Under the pieces are notes generated by a model. It was given only the letters and a program-made list of their open reading frames with translations, was not told the origin of the DNA and did not search any database. The position numbers were made by a program, and so were the translations under genes. Positions 1 through 6,710 of a stretch of DNA of 9,422 nucleotides are shown here, in pieces. The DNA comes from Lachnospiraceae bacterium (GTDB lineage: Bacteria; Bacillota; Clostridia; Lachnospirales; Lachnospiraceae), in contig VSNJ01000155.1 of assembly GCA_009774235.1 (NCBI GenBank), positions 1-9,422 of the forward strand, read 5' to 3'. Positions within the stretch are counted from its first letter, which is position 1, and each line of letters begins with the position of its first letter.

Positions 1-218
1 TATACAAAGATTATATTACTCTGGCAAGTTCCAAATGTTTTACCATAAAGCAGCTGTTTGGGGGCGCTGGTGCTTAAGCTCCGTATTAAATGTTTCTGTG
101 AAACATTTGTTTCGCAGAAACATTGGGGCTTTATGCACCACTGCGCATCCCATCCAAGCGCAAGCGTGCTGCTGGTGGTAAAATTTTGGAATTGCCAGAG
201 CCACATAACTTGTAAAAT
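1..218. repeat. Large imperfect palindrome (MITE-like or structured-RNA-like)
   Basis: No gene is visible here. The left part of the stretch is an imperfect reverse complement of the right part, centred near position 106. Matching blocks include CTCTGGCAA (19-27) with its complement ending at 200, then TTCCAAA, TTTTACCA, GCAGC and TGGTGC blocks at corresponding depth. Outside them, TACAAaGaTTAT near 3-14 matches TACAAGTTAT on the complement of about 205-214. Because pairing reaches the left edge of the window, the left end may continue outside it. The total is about 218 nt with small bulges. Candidate identities are a miniature inverted-repeat element, the end of an inserted element, or a long structured transcript. 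No flanking target-site duplication was found. I am confident of the palindrome but not of its nature. Confidence 0.75.
89..124. repeat. Near-perfect central hairpin made of two tandem small palindromes
   Basis: AATGTTTCTGTGAAACA (89-105) is followed by TT and then TGTTTCGCAGAAACATT (108-124). This is a 17-bp inverted repeat with a single G-U type mismatch. Each half is itself a palindrome of the form TGTTTC-N3-GAAACA (91-105 and 108-122), with centres 17 bp apart. The segment can therefore fold as one long stem or as two small hairpins. It sits at the exact middle of the larger palindrome spanning 1-218. The N3-spaced halves could also be a tandem operator for a dimeric repressor, but no gene nearby argues for that. 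Confidence 0.75.
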
Positions 219-246
219 ATTTAATTTTTAAACATCTATAAGCCCA

Positions 247-576
247 TCATTTACAGAGGATACCCTTAACTAAATGACGTTGCATAATGCTGCCTTTCTG
301 TTGTATTGGTTTCTCTATACATCTCGCTGCATATGTAGCAAGCCTTATATTTTTTGTTTCATCAAAACTGTCTATCCCTTTGATTAAACCTATTGTTCCT
401 ATGGATATTAAATCATCCATATCCTTATCCCCCATATTGTACTTTTTTGCAATATAAGCTACCAGTCTAAGATTTCTCTCAATTAGACAGTCTCTTGCCT
501 CACGGTCTCCTGACCTGCACTTTACAATGCACTCCTTTTCTTCTTTTGCACTCAAAGGTTTAGGAAAAGACTGCAC
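247..576 (-). CDS. sigK: Interrupted sporulation sigma factor sigma-K (N-terminal half, spoIVCB-like)
   Basis: This is the N-terminal half of the late mother-cell sigma factor that directs RNA polymerase to coat and late spore genes. The segment ERNLRLVAYIAKK, then DDLISIGTIGLIKGIDSF and LATYAARCIE, is sigma-70 region 2 and is very close to SigK. After RCIE (codon at 313-315) the similarity stops abruptly: about 21 unrelated residues follow, then TGA, so the rest of region 2.4 and regions 3-4 are absent. In Bacillus subtilis the skin prophage-like element splits sigK at this same RCIE/NE position and is excised during sporulation. The GTG at 576 is chosen because GAGGTG (583-588) lies at good distance. 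A TTG at 579 is possible. A TAA lies immediately upstream of that TTG, so there is no cleavable pro-sequence, as in Clostridioides difficile. Whether the 3' half survives outside the window, or this is a dead fragment, cannot be seen. Confidence 0.85.
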   Translation of the reverse strand: MQSFPKPLSAKEEKECIVKCRSGDREARDCLIERNLRLVAYIAKKYNMGDKDMDDLISIGTIGLIKGIDSFDETKNIRLATYAARCIEKPIQQKGSIMQRHLVKGILCK

Positions 577-595
577 CAATTACACCTCATTTTCT

Positions 596-625
596 TTTAT
601 ATTTATTCTATGCAATACCCGGCAA
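596..625 (-). promoter_or_regulatory. Possible sigK promoter
   Basis: On the minus strand, TTGCCG (620-625) and TATAAA (596-601) are separated by 18 bp, and the start would fall just before the GAGGTG ribosome binding site. The overlapping CATAGAAT (605-612) resembles the sigma-E -10 consensus CATACAnT, which would suit a sigK gene, but no matching sigma-E -35 element is visible at the right distance. Which sigma factor uses it is undecided. Confidence 0.35.
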
Positions 626-654
626 GTCCGTGCTTTTCCTTGTTTTTTATATCT

Positions 655-684
655 AAATAAAAAAGCGGACACATTCATGTCCGC
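655..684 (-). terminator. Intrinsic terminator of the pyrophosphatase-HAD-thioredoxin unit
   Basis: Read on the minus strand, GCGGACA-TGAATG-TGTCCGC forms a perfect 7-bp stem (665-671 with 678-684) with a 6-nt loop. It is followed directly by TTTTTTATTT (664 down to 655). It lies about 33 bp past the thioredoxin stop codon and insulates the sigK fragment from upstream transcription. Confidence 0.9.
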
Positions 685-717
685 CTGGCTGCTTCTTTAT
701 AATTATAACAATTTTCC

Positions 718-1029
718 CTATTGTGTATATTTTGACATTTCTTCAATAAGCTGTTCTTTTGTATGGAAACCTACAAGTGTATTTACACATTCACCATTTT
801 TAAATATAAGAAGTGACGGAATTGAAGAAATTCCATATTTCATCTGTAACTCTGGCTCCTCATCTACATTTACTTTGCCTACACAGAAACTATCTGTTTC
901 TTTCTCAAGCTGCTCAATTACAGGTCCCTGCATCTGGCATGGCATACACCATGTTGCCCAGAAATCAACAAGTACAGGCTTGCTGCTTTTAATTACTTTT
1001 TCTTCAAAATCTGATGATTTTATCTGCAT
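718..1029 (-). CDS. trxA: Thioredoxin with WCMPC active site
   Basis: This is a cytosolic disulfide reductase of 103 aa, the normal thioredoxin length. The redox motif WATWCMPC is at about residues 25-32, preceded by the LVDFWA strand. The cis-proline loop is in GISSIPSLLIF and is followed by the usual C-terminal strand and helix. The reading frame is open 29 codons further upstream, but the ATG at 1029 is chosen because the thioredoxin fold begins at once with MQIKSSDFEE and AAGGAA lies a few bases before it. It is the last gene of its unit, 64 bp after the HAD gene, and ends in a strong terminator. The active site has Met where most thioredoxins have Gly (WCGPC). The residue between the cysteines influences redox potential and partner choice, so the partner reductase may not be the standard one. 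No thioredoxin reductase gene is in the window. Confidence 0.93.
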   Translation of the reverse strand: MQIKSSDFEEKVIKSSKPVLVDFWATWCMPCQMQGPVIEQLEKETDSFCVGKVNVDEEPELQMKYGISSIPSLLIFKNGECVNTLVGFHTKEQLIEEMSKYTQ

Positions 1030-1047
1030 TATAATTCCTTCCTTTCC

Positions 1048-1063
1048 ATATTTTGCAAAATAT
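1048..1063. repeat. Perfect 16-bp AT-rich palindrome before thioredoxin
   Basis: ATATTTTGCAAAATAT is an exact palindrome in the 64-bp gap between the HAD gene and the thioredoxin, about 18 bp before the thioredoxin start codon. It could be a repressor site for a thioredoxin-specific promoter or an mRNA processing hairpin. No convincing promoter was found beside it. Confidence 0.5.
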
Positions 1064-1093
1064 TTATTATGCTTTTTTGTAGTATATGTATAT

Positions 1094-1690
1094 CTACAAT
1101 AATTTATCCAGTTCATCTAAAAGAAACTCTTTTGATGTAACTGTTATTGCTTCTATTCCAAGTTTTCTGGCAGCTTCAGTGTTTTCCTCCCTGTCATCAA
1201 AGAAAATACACTCTTCTGCTTTAAGGTTATATTTATCAAGCAGGTACCGGTAAATCTTCTCATCTGGTTTAGTTATATGTATCTGGTATGAAACTACAAC
1301 TCCATCTGCAAGGCTGATAAATGGTGCATCTTTTGTATGCTTTTCAAAAAGCTCCTGTGAATAATTAGAAAGTATATATATTCCATATCCTTTTTCTTTT
1401 AACTTCTGGGCTTTTTCCCATACATCTTCACGTTTTACATGCATTAATTCCCCATGTGTCATAAACCACTGCATTACTTCTGCATAATCTGGGTAATTTT
1501 TAAGATACTGGCCTACTATTTCATCACGTGTCATATTTGCAAGGTCAAACTCATGCCACAGGTTATCATTAAACATAAGATTGCCCACTTTATATGCCTC
1601 ATCATCTGGAAGCCCATAATCTTTAAGCATATCTTTCCATCTGTATTCCAGTAGTACATCACCAACATCAAATATAATATTTTTTATCAT
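1094..1690 (-). CDS. HAD-superfamily phosphatase, YihX-like
   Basis: This is a soluble 198-aa haloacid-dehalogenase-fold hydrolase, probably a small-metabolite phosphatase. The motifs are in order: motif I FDVGDVLL with nucleophile Asp8; motif II ILSN with Ser108-Asn109; motif III KPDEKIY with Lys141; motif IV FFDDREEN with Asp165-Asp166. A helical cap lies at about residues 15-85. The spacing and the LSN, KP-x-x-IY and FFDD-N-x-A-A-x-LGI signatures match the YihX group (glucose-1-phosphate phosphatase in E. coli). The position two after the nucleophile is Gly, not the more common Asp, a feature shared with YihX. The start ATG overlaps the pyrophosphatase stop codon (TAATG), with AGGAGG at 1698-1703, 7 nt away, so translation is coupled. 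The substrate cannot be told from sequence. Confidence 0.88.
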   Translation of the reverse strand: MIKNIIFDVGDVLLEYRWKDMLKDYGLPDDEAYKVGNLMFNDNLWHEFDLANMTRDEIVGQYLKNYPDYAEVMQWFMTHGELMHVKREDVWEKAQKLKEKGYGIYILSNYSQELFEKHTKDAPFISLADGVVVSYQIHITKPDEKIYRYLLDKYNLKAEECIFFDDREENTEAARKLGIEAITVTSKEFLLDELDKLL

Positions 1691-3342
1691 TATATTTCCT
1701 CCTGTAATTCAATCATCATAGCTGGAATAATCTGCTTTTTACGTGACACTATGTTTTTAAGGATTATGCTTTCTTCATCTCCTTCCTGGTGGAAAGCTGC
1801 TTCTGCCAGTTCTTTTGCCCCGCTGCCTGCATATAAAAGTTCTGTACATGCCTGCATTATATCTGTAAGCATAAAGAAAATCATTGAAACATCATGGTCT
1901 GATAATGCTTTCTGCATATATGGCACAAGTTTAACTTTTATAGATTCAAGCTCTGTATGTGTCATTGATGTAATCTGCCCTACCCCAAATGTTGTTTCAC
2001 CTACAACAAATTTCTTAAAATCCTGGTAAAATATTTCTTCTGGAGATTTGGAAGCCAGGTTGCTTCCTGCAGCAAACATCTCTGAAGCATACTTTTCTGC
2101 ATCTATACCAGCTATTACAGCAAGTTCTTCTGCTGCCTTCCTATCTGTTTCTGTACATGTTGGTGAACGGTATATAAGGGTATCTGACAATATAGCAGAA
2201 CATAAAAGCCCTGCTATATCCTCAGGAACCTGGACACCTGCTTCATTGTACATCTGGTAAATTATTGTTGCTGTACATCCTAATGGCTGGTTCCTGAAAA
2301 ATACAGGTCCCATAGTTTCTATTGAACCTATGCGGTGATGGTCTATAATTTCAATTAACTCTGCTTCTTCTATTCCGTCTACTGACTGTGAAGGCTCATT
2401 GTGGTCAACCAGTATAATTTTCTTTTTGCGGGCACCCAGAAGGTTTCTGCGGGAAATCATCCCATAGTAATTGCCATTCCAGTCAAGTATAGGAAAATCC
2501 CTGTATCTCTTCTTTGCCATTACTTCACGTATATCATCTACATATTCTCCAAGCCCAAATGTTAAGATATGCTCACTTTTCATAAAGAACTTAATTGGTA
2601 TACTCTGGTTTATAAGACGTGATGCAGTAAATGTGTCATAAGGTGTTTTTATTATAAAACAGTCTTTATTTTCAGCAAGTTTTGTAATGGTATATGATAC
2701 CATTGAGCCATCACATACTATTATACACTTTGCTCCCATTTCAATAGCACATAACTGTGACTCATACCTGTTTCCAAGTATTACTATATCACCTTGTTCA
2801 ATATAACTCTCCATAAGGTCAGGATTGGCAGCTGCTATAAGGCATTTACCTGATTCAATCCTTTCATCAGGATTACCATACACCATTTCTCCTCCAAGGG
2901 TTTCTATTATATTGCTGTATGGAGTCCTTGCAGTAGCTATAATCCTGCTGTCATATACATCCATATACGATTTAGCTATATCCTGGATTGTTATAAGCCC
3001 TGTAAGTTTCTTAAAGCTGTCTACTATTGGAAGTGTCTGTAACATATCTGTCTTCATAACTTCCCATGCTTTTTTCAGGGAAATATCTTCGCCAACCCCT
3101 TTTACCCTTTCAACATCAATATCAATAACCTGTGTCCTTACATCCCCCATATAATCCGGCGCCGGTATACCAAAGCGCTTAAGCACAAAATCTGTTTCAG
3201 AATTAATCTGTCCTGCACGTTTTGCAACATATCTCCTGCCCGTTATTTCACGTTTCAGTTTCGCATATGCAATAGCAGAACAAACTGAATCTGTATCAGG
3301 GTTTATATGTCCAATAACATTTACTATTCTGTCTGAATCCAA
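1690..3342 (-). CDS. ppaC: Nucleotide-regulated family II inorganic pyrophosphatase (CBS-DRTGG-CBS type)
   Basis: This is a cytosolic DHH-family enzyme that hydrolyses pyrophosphate to two phosphates using Mn/Co and Mg ions, pulling biosynthetic reactions forward. It has 550 aa, against about 310 for the plain enzyme, because of a regulatory insert. The order is: N-terminal DHH part with GHINPDTDS (His12, Asp16, Asp18); a CBS motif at about 70-130; a DRTGG-type domain at about 140-245; a second CBS motif at about 250-305; then DHNE (313-316), IDHHRIG with the DHH triad (334-336), SDT near 386-388, and the C-terminal DHHA2 part with SRKKQ (533-537). In characterised members the CBS insert binds adenine nucleotides: AMP and ADP inhibit, while ATP and diadenosine polyphosphates activate. 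The start is a TTG at 3342 preceded by AAAGGAG at 10 nt; no nearby in-frame ATG offers a better site. It is the first gene of a unit with HAD and thioredoxin genes. Confidence 0.95.
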   Translation of the reverse strand: MDSDRIVNVIGHINPDTDSVCSAIAYAKLKREITGRRYVAKRAGQINSETDFVLKRFGIPAPDYMGDVRTQVIDIDVERVKGVGEDISLKKAWEVMKTDMLQTLPIVDSFKKLTGLITIQDIAKSYMDVYDSRIIATARTPYSNIIETLGGEMVYGNPDERIESGKCLIAAANPDLMESYIEQGDIVILGNRYESQLCAIEMGAKCIIVCDGSMVSYTITKLAENKDCFIIKTPYDTFTASRLINQSIPIKFFMKSEHILTFGLGEYVDDIREVMAKKRYRDFPILDWNGNYYGMISRRNLLGARKKKIILVDHNEPSQSVDGIEEAELIEIIDHHRIGSIETMGPVFFRNQPLGCTATIIYQMYNEAGVQVPEDIAGLLCSAILSDTLIYRSPTCTETDRKAAEELAVIAGIDAEKYASEMFAAGSNLASKSPEEIFYQDFKKFVVGETTFGVGQITSMTHTELESIKVKLVPYMQKALSDHDVSMIFFMLTDIMQACTELLYAGSGAKELAEAAFHQEGDEESIILKNIVSRKKQIIPAMMIELQEEI

Positions 3343-3377
3343 TATATTCCAGCTCCTTTCTCATTATTGCAGATTAC

Positions 3378-3397
3378 AAGACGCCATGGCGTCCTGT
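3378..3397 (-). promoter_or_regulatory. Leader hairpin with perfect 14-bp palindrome upstream of pyrophosphatase
   Basis: GACGCCATGGCGTC (3380-3393) is an exact palindrome. As RNA, CAGGACGC-CATG-GCGTCTTG gives an 8-bp stem with one G-U pair. It lies in the predicted roughly 90-nt leader, about 36 nt before the start codon. A competing small pairing (GTCC 3400-3403 with GGAC 3391-3394) and an enclosing GCAG/CTGC pairing (3407-3410 with 3369-3372) are possible. There is no U-tract, so it is not a terminator. It could be an operator or a leader switch; its role is unknown. Confidence 0.45.
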
Positions 3398-3440
3398 ATG
3401 GACAAGCTGCCACTCCTATAAAAACAAAGGTATCTTCTAT

Positions 3441-3468
3441 ATAATAACACATAAACAGCACTCTTTAA
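3441..3468 (-). promoter_or_regulatory. Predicted sigma-A promoter of the pyrophosphatase unit
   Basis: On the minus strand, TATTAT (3441-3446) is preceded by TGT, giving an extended -10 (TGnTATTAT). TTAAAG (3463-3468), 16 bp upstream, is a weak -35. The spacing to the TTG start leaves a leader of about 90 nt. No intrinsic terminator for the upstream ABC permease was found between 3515 and this site, so some read-through is possible. Confidence 0.5.
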
Positions 3469-3515
3469 CAGATTTTTTTACCAGCTTTACAAATAAATTT
3501 CATTACCAGGCTATA

Positions 3516-5861
3516 TTATTCTGTTGATAATAATTTCTCTGGTGCAATTTTCTTAATTTTTATAGAAAGCAGACAGGCAATTCCAAATGCAGCCATAACC
3601 ATACATGTACCTGCTGCTATAATAAAACCAGCAGATACAGAATAATTACACTTCACAATTCCAATTCCGCTAAGAAATACAGAAAGCAACGGATTAATTA
3701 TAATTTTACTTATAATAATCCCAGCCACAGCTGAAATCATGGCAGCTGGCATAAAACTAAGTGCTGTTTGTAACATAAGCTGCCTTGTAGTAAAGCCAAT
3801 AGCTTTCATAACACCATAGTCATGTTTTTTATTATTTAATAAACTCCTTATCAGAATATACAATACAAATAATATAATTATTACGCTTACAGCCAGAATA
3901 ACAATTACAATAACTGACATAAGTGAAACATATACTGCGCTTCCGCTTTTTATCTGTGAATGTATATTAATTGTATAAACCCCATTTCCAAAATGGCTGC
4001 TTATTTCTTCATTAAATTTATCTATATCAACACCATCTTTAATATCAAGATAATAGCTTGCACCTTTTGGTTCTGCCATACGTTTATATCCATCCCTTGT
4101 CATCATACAGTCTTTCCCTAAAAAATTAGAATTTTGCGTAAAACCAGTGACAATATACACAGCCTTTTTACCATATGCCTCAAGTGTAATCTCTTCCCCA
4201 ATTTTGATACCCTTATCCTTTGCATATCTTGCTCCTGTTGCCACTTCATTATTATATTTAGGAAACCTCCCCTCAATACATAAATCCTGGTTCTTAAAAT
4301 CCATAAAATTATCTGATAAGATAACTAGAAGCGAAATGCCACCTACATGGCGTAAATCTTCCATATGGTACAAATATGCTTTCTCTACACGGGTATCTTC
4401 TTCAAGTATCTTTACAAGCTCTTTTTCCTGTTGTATATCCACATTAATAGAAGAATCTGCTATTTCTCCTACAATCATATTAATAAATGGCTCTGTATCC
4501 AGAATAACATTCTCCAGCATAACCACTGAAAATACTATAACAAGGGAAAGTACAAACATTGTAAGGCATATAGTGATATTCTGTTTTATTCCAGCCAATG
4601 TTGTCTTAAGTGCAAGGGCAAATGACAGTGGTACTTTTGTATGTTCCAGTGGAATATGGTTACGTTTAAAACTATGTGTCAGTACACCTTGCCTAAGTGC
4701 AGTAACTGGTTCTATTTTCCGTATCCTGTATGATGCCATATAAACAGCAAGTGCTACCACCCCACACAAGCTGGAAACTGCCAGCAAAGAAGGTACAGGC
4801 AGGAAATGCACATCATATGGGATACCTGTCTGGGCTGCCATCATAGTATTCAGGGCTGGAAACATGCAATAGGAAAGCCCTATACCTATGGTAACTGCAA
4901 TTAATGTTATGCTTAGGAACTGCAATAAAAATACCATAATAACCTGTCTGCTTCTATATCCTATTGCTTTTAATGCACCCAGGTTTTTCATATTTTTATG
5001 TATATAATTAGAAATATTTGATGTAATCACTACCAGGCCAATTAATGTCACAAAAGCAGCCATAGCACTGATAATTGCTGAACAAATCATCTGCGAAATA
5101 TAACGGCTGCTGTAAACCAGCGTATAGGAATTACTTAAAATACTAACAGCAGGATATTTTTTTGATATAGCATTTTTCAGGTCTGCCTCAAAATCCTCAC
5201 TATTTGTTTTATCATCCATGCGCACTGAAACCAGCGTACCACTGGCAGCAAGTTTTTTATCTGCTAATTCTTTATATTTATCTGCTGTAAGCAATATTTC
5301 AGTTAAACCACAATTATGTGAACCTGCCATTGTACTATTAAAAAATCCACAGACCGTATAATTTATAACTGTATCACTGCCAACTGTAATATCAATTTTA
5401 CTGCCAGAAGCAATATCTTCACTGGAATTATAAATTATGGGAAGGTATACACCACTTTGCAATCTGCTGTCTTCAACAATTCCAGCTCTTCCAACGGAAC
5501 GTTTTAAAGCCGTTTCTTTTTCAAGGGCAACTAAATCCAGGCTTAATTCCGCATTATTATATCTAAAAGAACCAGCCATATACAGTGAATTTTCTATCTG
5601 GTATTGTACAGTACGGTTATCATTTTCAAGTGTTTCTGTAACAAAATCCCGGATTTCTTTACTATTATCATTAAACACCAGTGTAACATGCCCATCATTT
5701 AATTTATCATGGCAGCGGTTAAAATTCTGCTTATAATCCATCATAAGCATAAGGCTTAAGTTAAGCATAAGTGCGGCAAGCAAAAGTAAGACACTGATTA
5801 CTGCCATTTGTCCTTTTGCCTTGCGCAGGTTAGAACATACAATAAGAAAACTTCTTTTCAT
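3516..5861 (-). CDS. ABC transporter permease with two FtsX modules
   Basis: This is a 781-aa inner-membrane subunit of a type VII (MacB/FtsX-like) ABC exporter. I count eight likely membrane segments: about 19-41, 257-281, 307-333, 355-377, then 427-449, 643-671, 696-722 and 742-766. Each half is one helix, an extracytoplasmic domain of about 200 residues, then three helices. The FtsX signature appears twice, as LGALKAIGYRSRQV near 294-307 and YGVMKAIGFTTRQL near 682-695. Each half ends with the similar IRKIEPVTALR and IKKIAPEKLL. This duplicated layout differs from BceB-type peptide-detoxification permeases, which have ten helices and a single large external domain. The ATG lies 1 nt after the ATPase stop codon, with GGGGTGG inside the end of that gene, so the two proteins are made together. 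Likely cargo is a peptide, lipid or antibiotic; the sequence does not say which. Confidence 0.92.
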   Translation of the reverse strand: MKRSFLIVCSNLRKAKGQMAVISVLLLLAALMLNLSLMLMMDYKQNFNRCHDKLNDGHVTLVFNDNSKEIRDFVTETLENDNRTVQYQIENSLYMAGSFRYNNAELSLDLVALEKETALKRSVGRAGIVEDSRLQSGVYLPIIYNSSEDIASGSKIDITVGSDTVINYTVCGFFNSTMAGSHNCGLTEILLTADKYKELADKKLAASGTLVSVRMDDKTNSEDFEADLKNAISKKYPAVSILSNSYTLVYSSRYISQMICSAIISAMAAFVTLIGLVVITSNISNYIHKNMKNLGALKAIGYRSRQVIMVFLLQFLSITLIAVTIGIGLSYCMFPALNTMMAAQTGIPYDVHFLPVPSLLAVSSLCGVVALAVYMASYRIRKIEPVTALRQGVLTHSFKRNHIPLEHTKVPLSFALALKTTLAGIKQNITICLTMFVLSLVIVFSVVMLENVILDTEPFINMIVGEIADSSINVDIQQEKELVKILEEDTRVEKAYLYHMEDLRHVGGISLLVILSDNFMDFKNQDLCIEGRFPKYNNEVATGARYAKDKGIKIGEEITLEAYGKKAVYIVTGFTQNSNFLGKDCMMTRDGYKRMAEPKGASYYLDIKDGVDIDKFNEEISSHFGNGVYTINIHSQIKSGSAVYVSLMSVIVIVILAVSVIIILFVLYILIRSLLNNKKHDYGVMKAIGFTTRQLMLQTALSFMPAAMISAVAGIIISKIIINPLLSVFLSGIGIVKCNYSVSAGFIIAAGTCMVMAAFGIACLLSIKIKKIAPEKLLSTE

Positions 5862-5862
5862 A

Positions 5863-6621
5863 TTACCACCCCATTTCTGTTAAAAATGTGGCGAGCTTCT
5901 CATGCCGTTCTTTATCACCATGCACATATCTGCCTAAATTGCACTCTCCCAGCACTGAACCATCCTTTAAATATAAAATACGGTTTCCACGCCTGGCGGA
6001 GCGCATGTCATGTGTTACCATAACTATACTTTGTCCCCGTCCGTTAAATTCTGTAAGGGTATTAAGGACGTCAAGCCCTGTCTTTGAATTTAAAGCACCT
6101 GTAGGCTCATCTGCAAAAAGAATCCCAGGTGAATTAACAAGTGCCCTTACAATACCTGCACGCTGTGACTCACCTCCAGAAATCTGTGTAGGAAATTTAT
6201 TCTGTGTTTCTTCAGAAATATCTACTGCCCGAAATAATTCTTTGGCATATTCCACAATCTTTTTCTTATCCTTACTGGTTAAAAGTCCAGCAGCAAGAAC
6301 ATTATCCATAACACTCATTCCATCAAGCAGGTAAATCTGCTGGAACACAAACCCACAGTGTTTTCTTCTGAATACTGCAAGTTCATCAGAACTATAACTT
6401 GAAATAACCTCATTACCAAATGTAATTTTACCTAAGGATGGCGTATCCATACCAGAAAGCGCATATAAAAGCGTAGATTTCCCTGCACCACTTGCCCCCA
6501 TAATAACAGTAAAGTCACCTTTATAAAGCTCCAGGTCTACGTTTTTTAAGACATGCTGCAACTGTCCGCCGTTTGAGAAAGTTTTGCTTAATTTTTCTGT
6601 CCGTAATAATACTTCTTTCAT
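5863..6621 (-). CDS. ABC transporter ATP-binding subunit (LolD/MacB type)
   Basis: This is a cytoplasmic ATPase of 252 aa that drives the adjacent FtsX permease. It is complete: Walker A GASGAGKST (42-50), Q-loop FVFQQ (Gln94), signature ISGGESQR (147-154), Walker B ILFADEP with Glu172, D-loop GALNSK, and H-loop His204 in VTHD. The short length, the ADEPTGALN sequence and the absence of a C-terminal accessory domain are typical of ATPases that pair with FtsX-type permeases. The start is the ATG at 6621, because GGAGGTG (6628-6634) lies 6 nt before it. A TTG at 6636 in the same frame would overlap that ribosome binding site and is rejected. It is the first gene after a 141-bp control region downstream of the histidine kinase gene. 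Nothing suggests loss of activity. Confidence 0.95.
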   Translation of the reverse strand: MKEVLLRTEKLSKTFSNGGQLQHVLKNVDLELYKGDFTVIMGASGAGKSTLLYALSGMDTPSLGKITFGNEVISSYSSDELAVFRRKHCGFVFQQIYLLDGMSVMDNVLAAGLLTSKDKKKIVEYAKELFRAVDISEETQNKFPTQISGGESQRAGIVRALVNSPGILFADEPTGALNSKTGLDVLNTLTEFNGRGQSIVMVTHDMRSARRGNRILYLKDGSVLGECNLGRYVHGDKERHEKLATFLTEMGW

Positions 6622-6644
6622 AAATAACACCTCCAAAATTCTGT

Positions 6645-6665
6645 CTGGTTGTAAAATTCCACCAG
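6645..6665 (-). other. Weak stem-loop in the ABC leader
   Basis: On the minus strand CTGGT and ACCAG form a 5-bp stem with an 11-nt loop, in the predicted leader just upstream of the ATPase ribosome binding site. CCTGGTGG at its 5' side (6659-6666) is a direct repeat of CCTGGTGG at 6748-6755, which lies between the kinase stop and the operator. It may be coincidental. Confidence 0.25.
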
Positions 6666-6681
6666 GCTTTTTTCAAGGTTT

Positions 6682-6710
6682 ATTTTACTTTCCCAATTCT
6701 TAAATGTCTT
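6682..6710 (-). promoter_or_regulatory. Predicted promoter of the ABC transporter genes
   Basis: On the minus strand AAGACA (6705-6710) and TAAAAT (6682-6687) are separated by exactly 17 bp. The -35 matches the consensus only in its GACA half, as is usual for promoters that need an activator, and it is overlapped and preceded by the TTTAAGG-type repeats. Transcription would start near 6675, about 50 nt before the ATPase ATG. Confidence 0.55.

Noticed and set aside
9..210. 8-bp target duplication proving a transposon at the palindrome
   Set aside because: Flanks at either proposed end do not match, and the left end may be outside the window, so transposition cannot be claimed.
527..1102. 191-codon plus-strand open frame covering the sigK upstream region and thioredoxin
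   Set aside because: It is antisense to thioredoxin, crosses the terminator hairpin, and its translation is Cys/Phe/Ser-rich with no domain or ribosome binding site.
1030..1116. 29-codon N-terminal extension of thioredoxin
   Set aside because: The extension does not belong to the thioredoxin fold, overlaps the HAD gene end, and the ATG at 1029 has its own ribosome binding site and gives the normal length.
3400..3407. GGACAAGC as a SpoIIID site in the pyrophosphatase leader
   Set aside because: It matches the short core consensus only; a match of this length is expected by chance, and the gene is not a sporulation gene.
3481..3515. Terminator after the ABC permease
   Set aside because: The CTGGTAA copies here are direct, not inverted, repeats, and no stem followed by a T-tract can be drawn on the minus strand.
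4147..4743. 198-codon plus-strand open frame opposite the permease
   Set aside because: It is a shadow of the permease coding strand, with low-complexity Ser/Ile content and no start signal.
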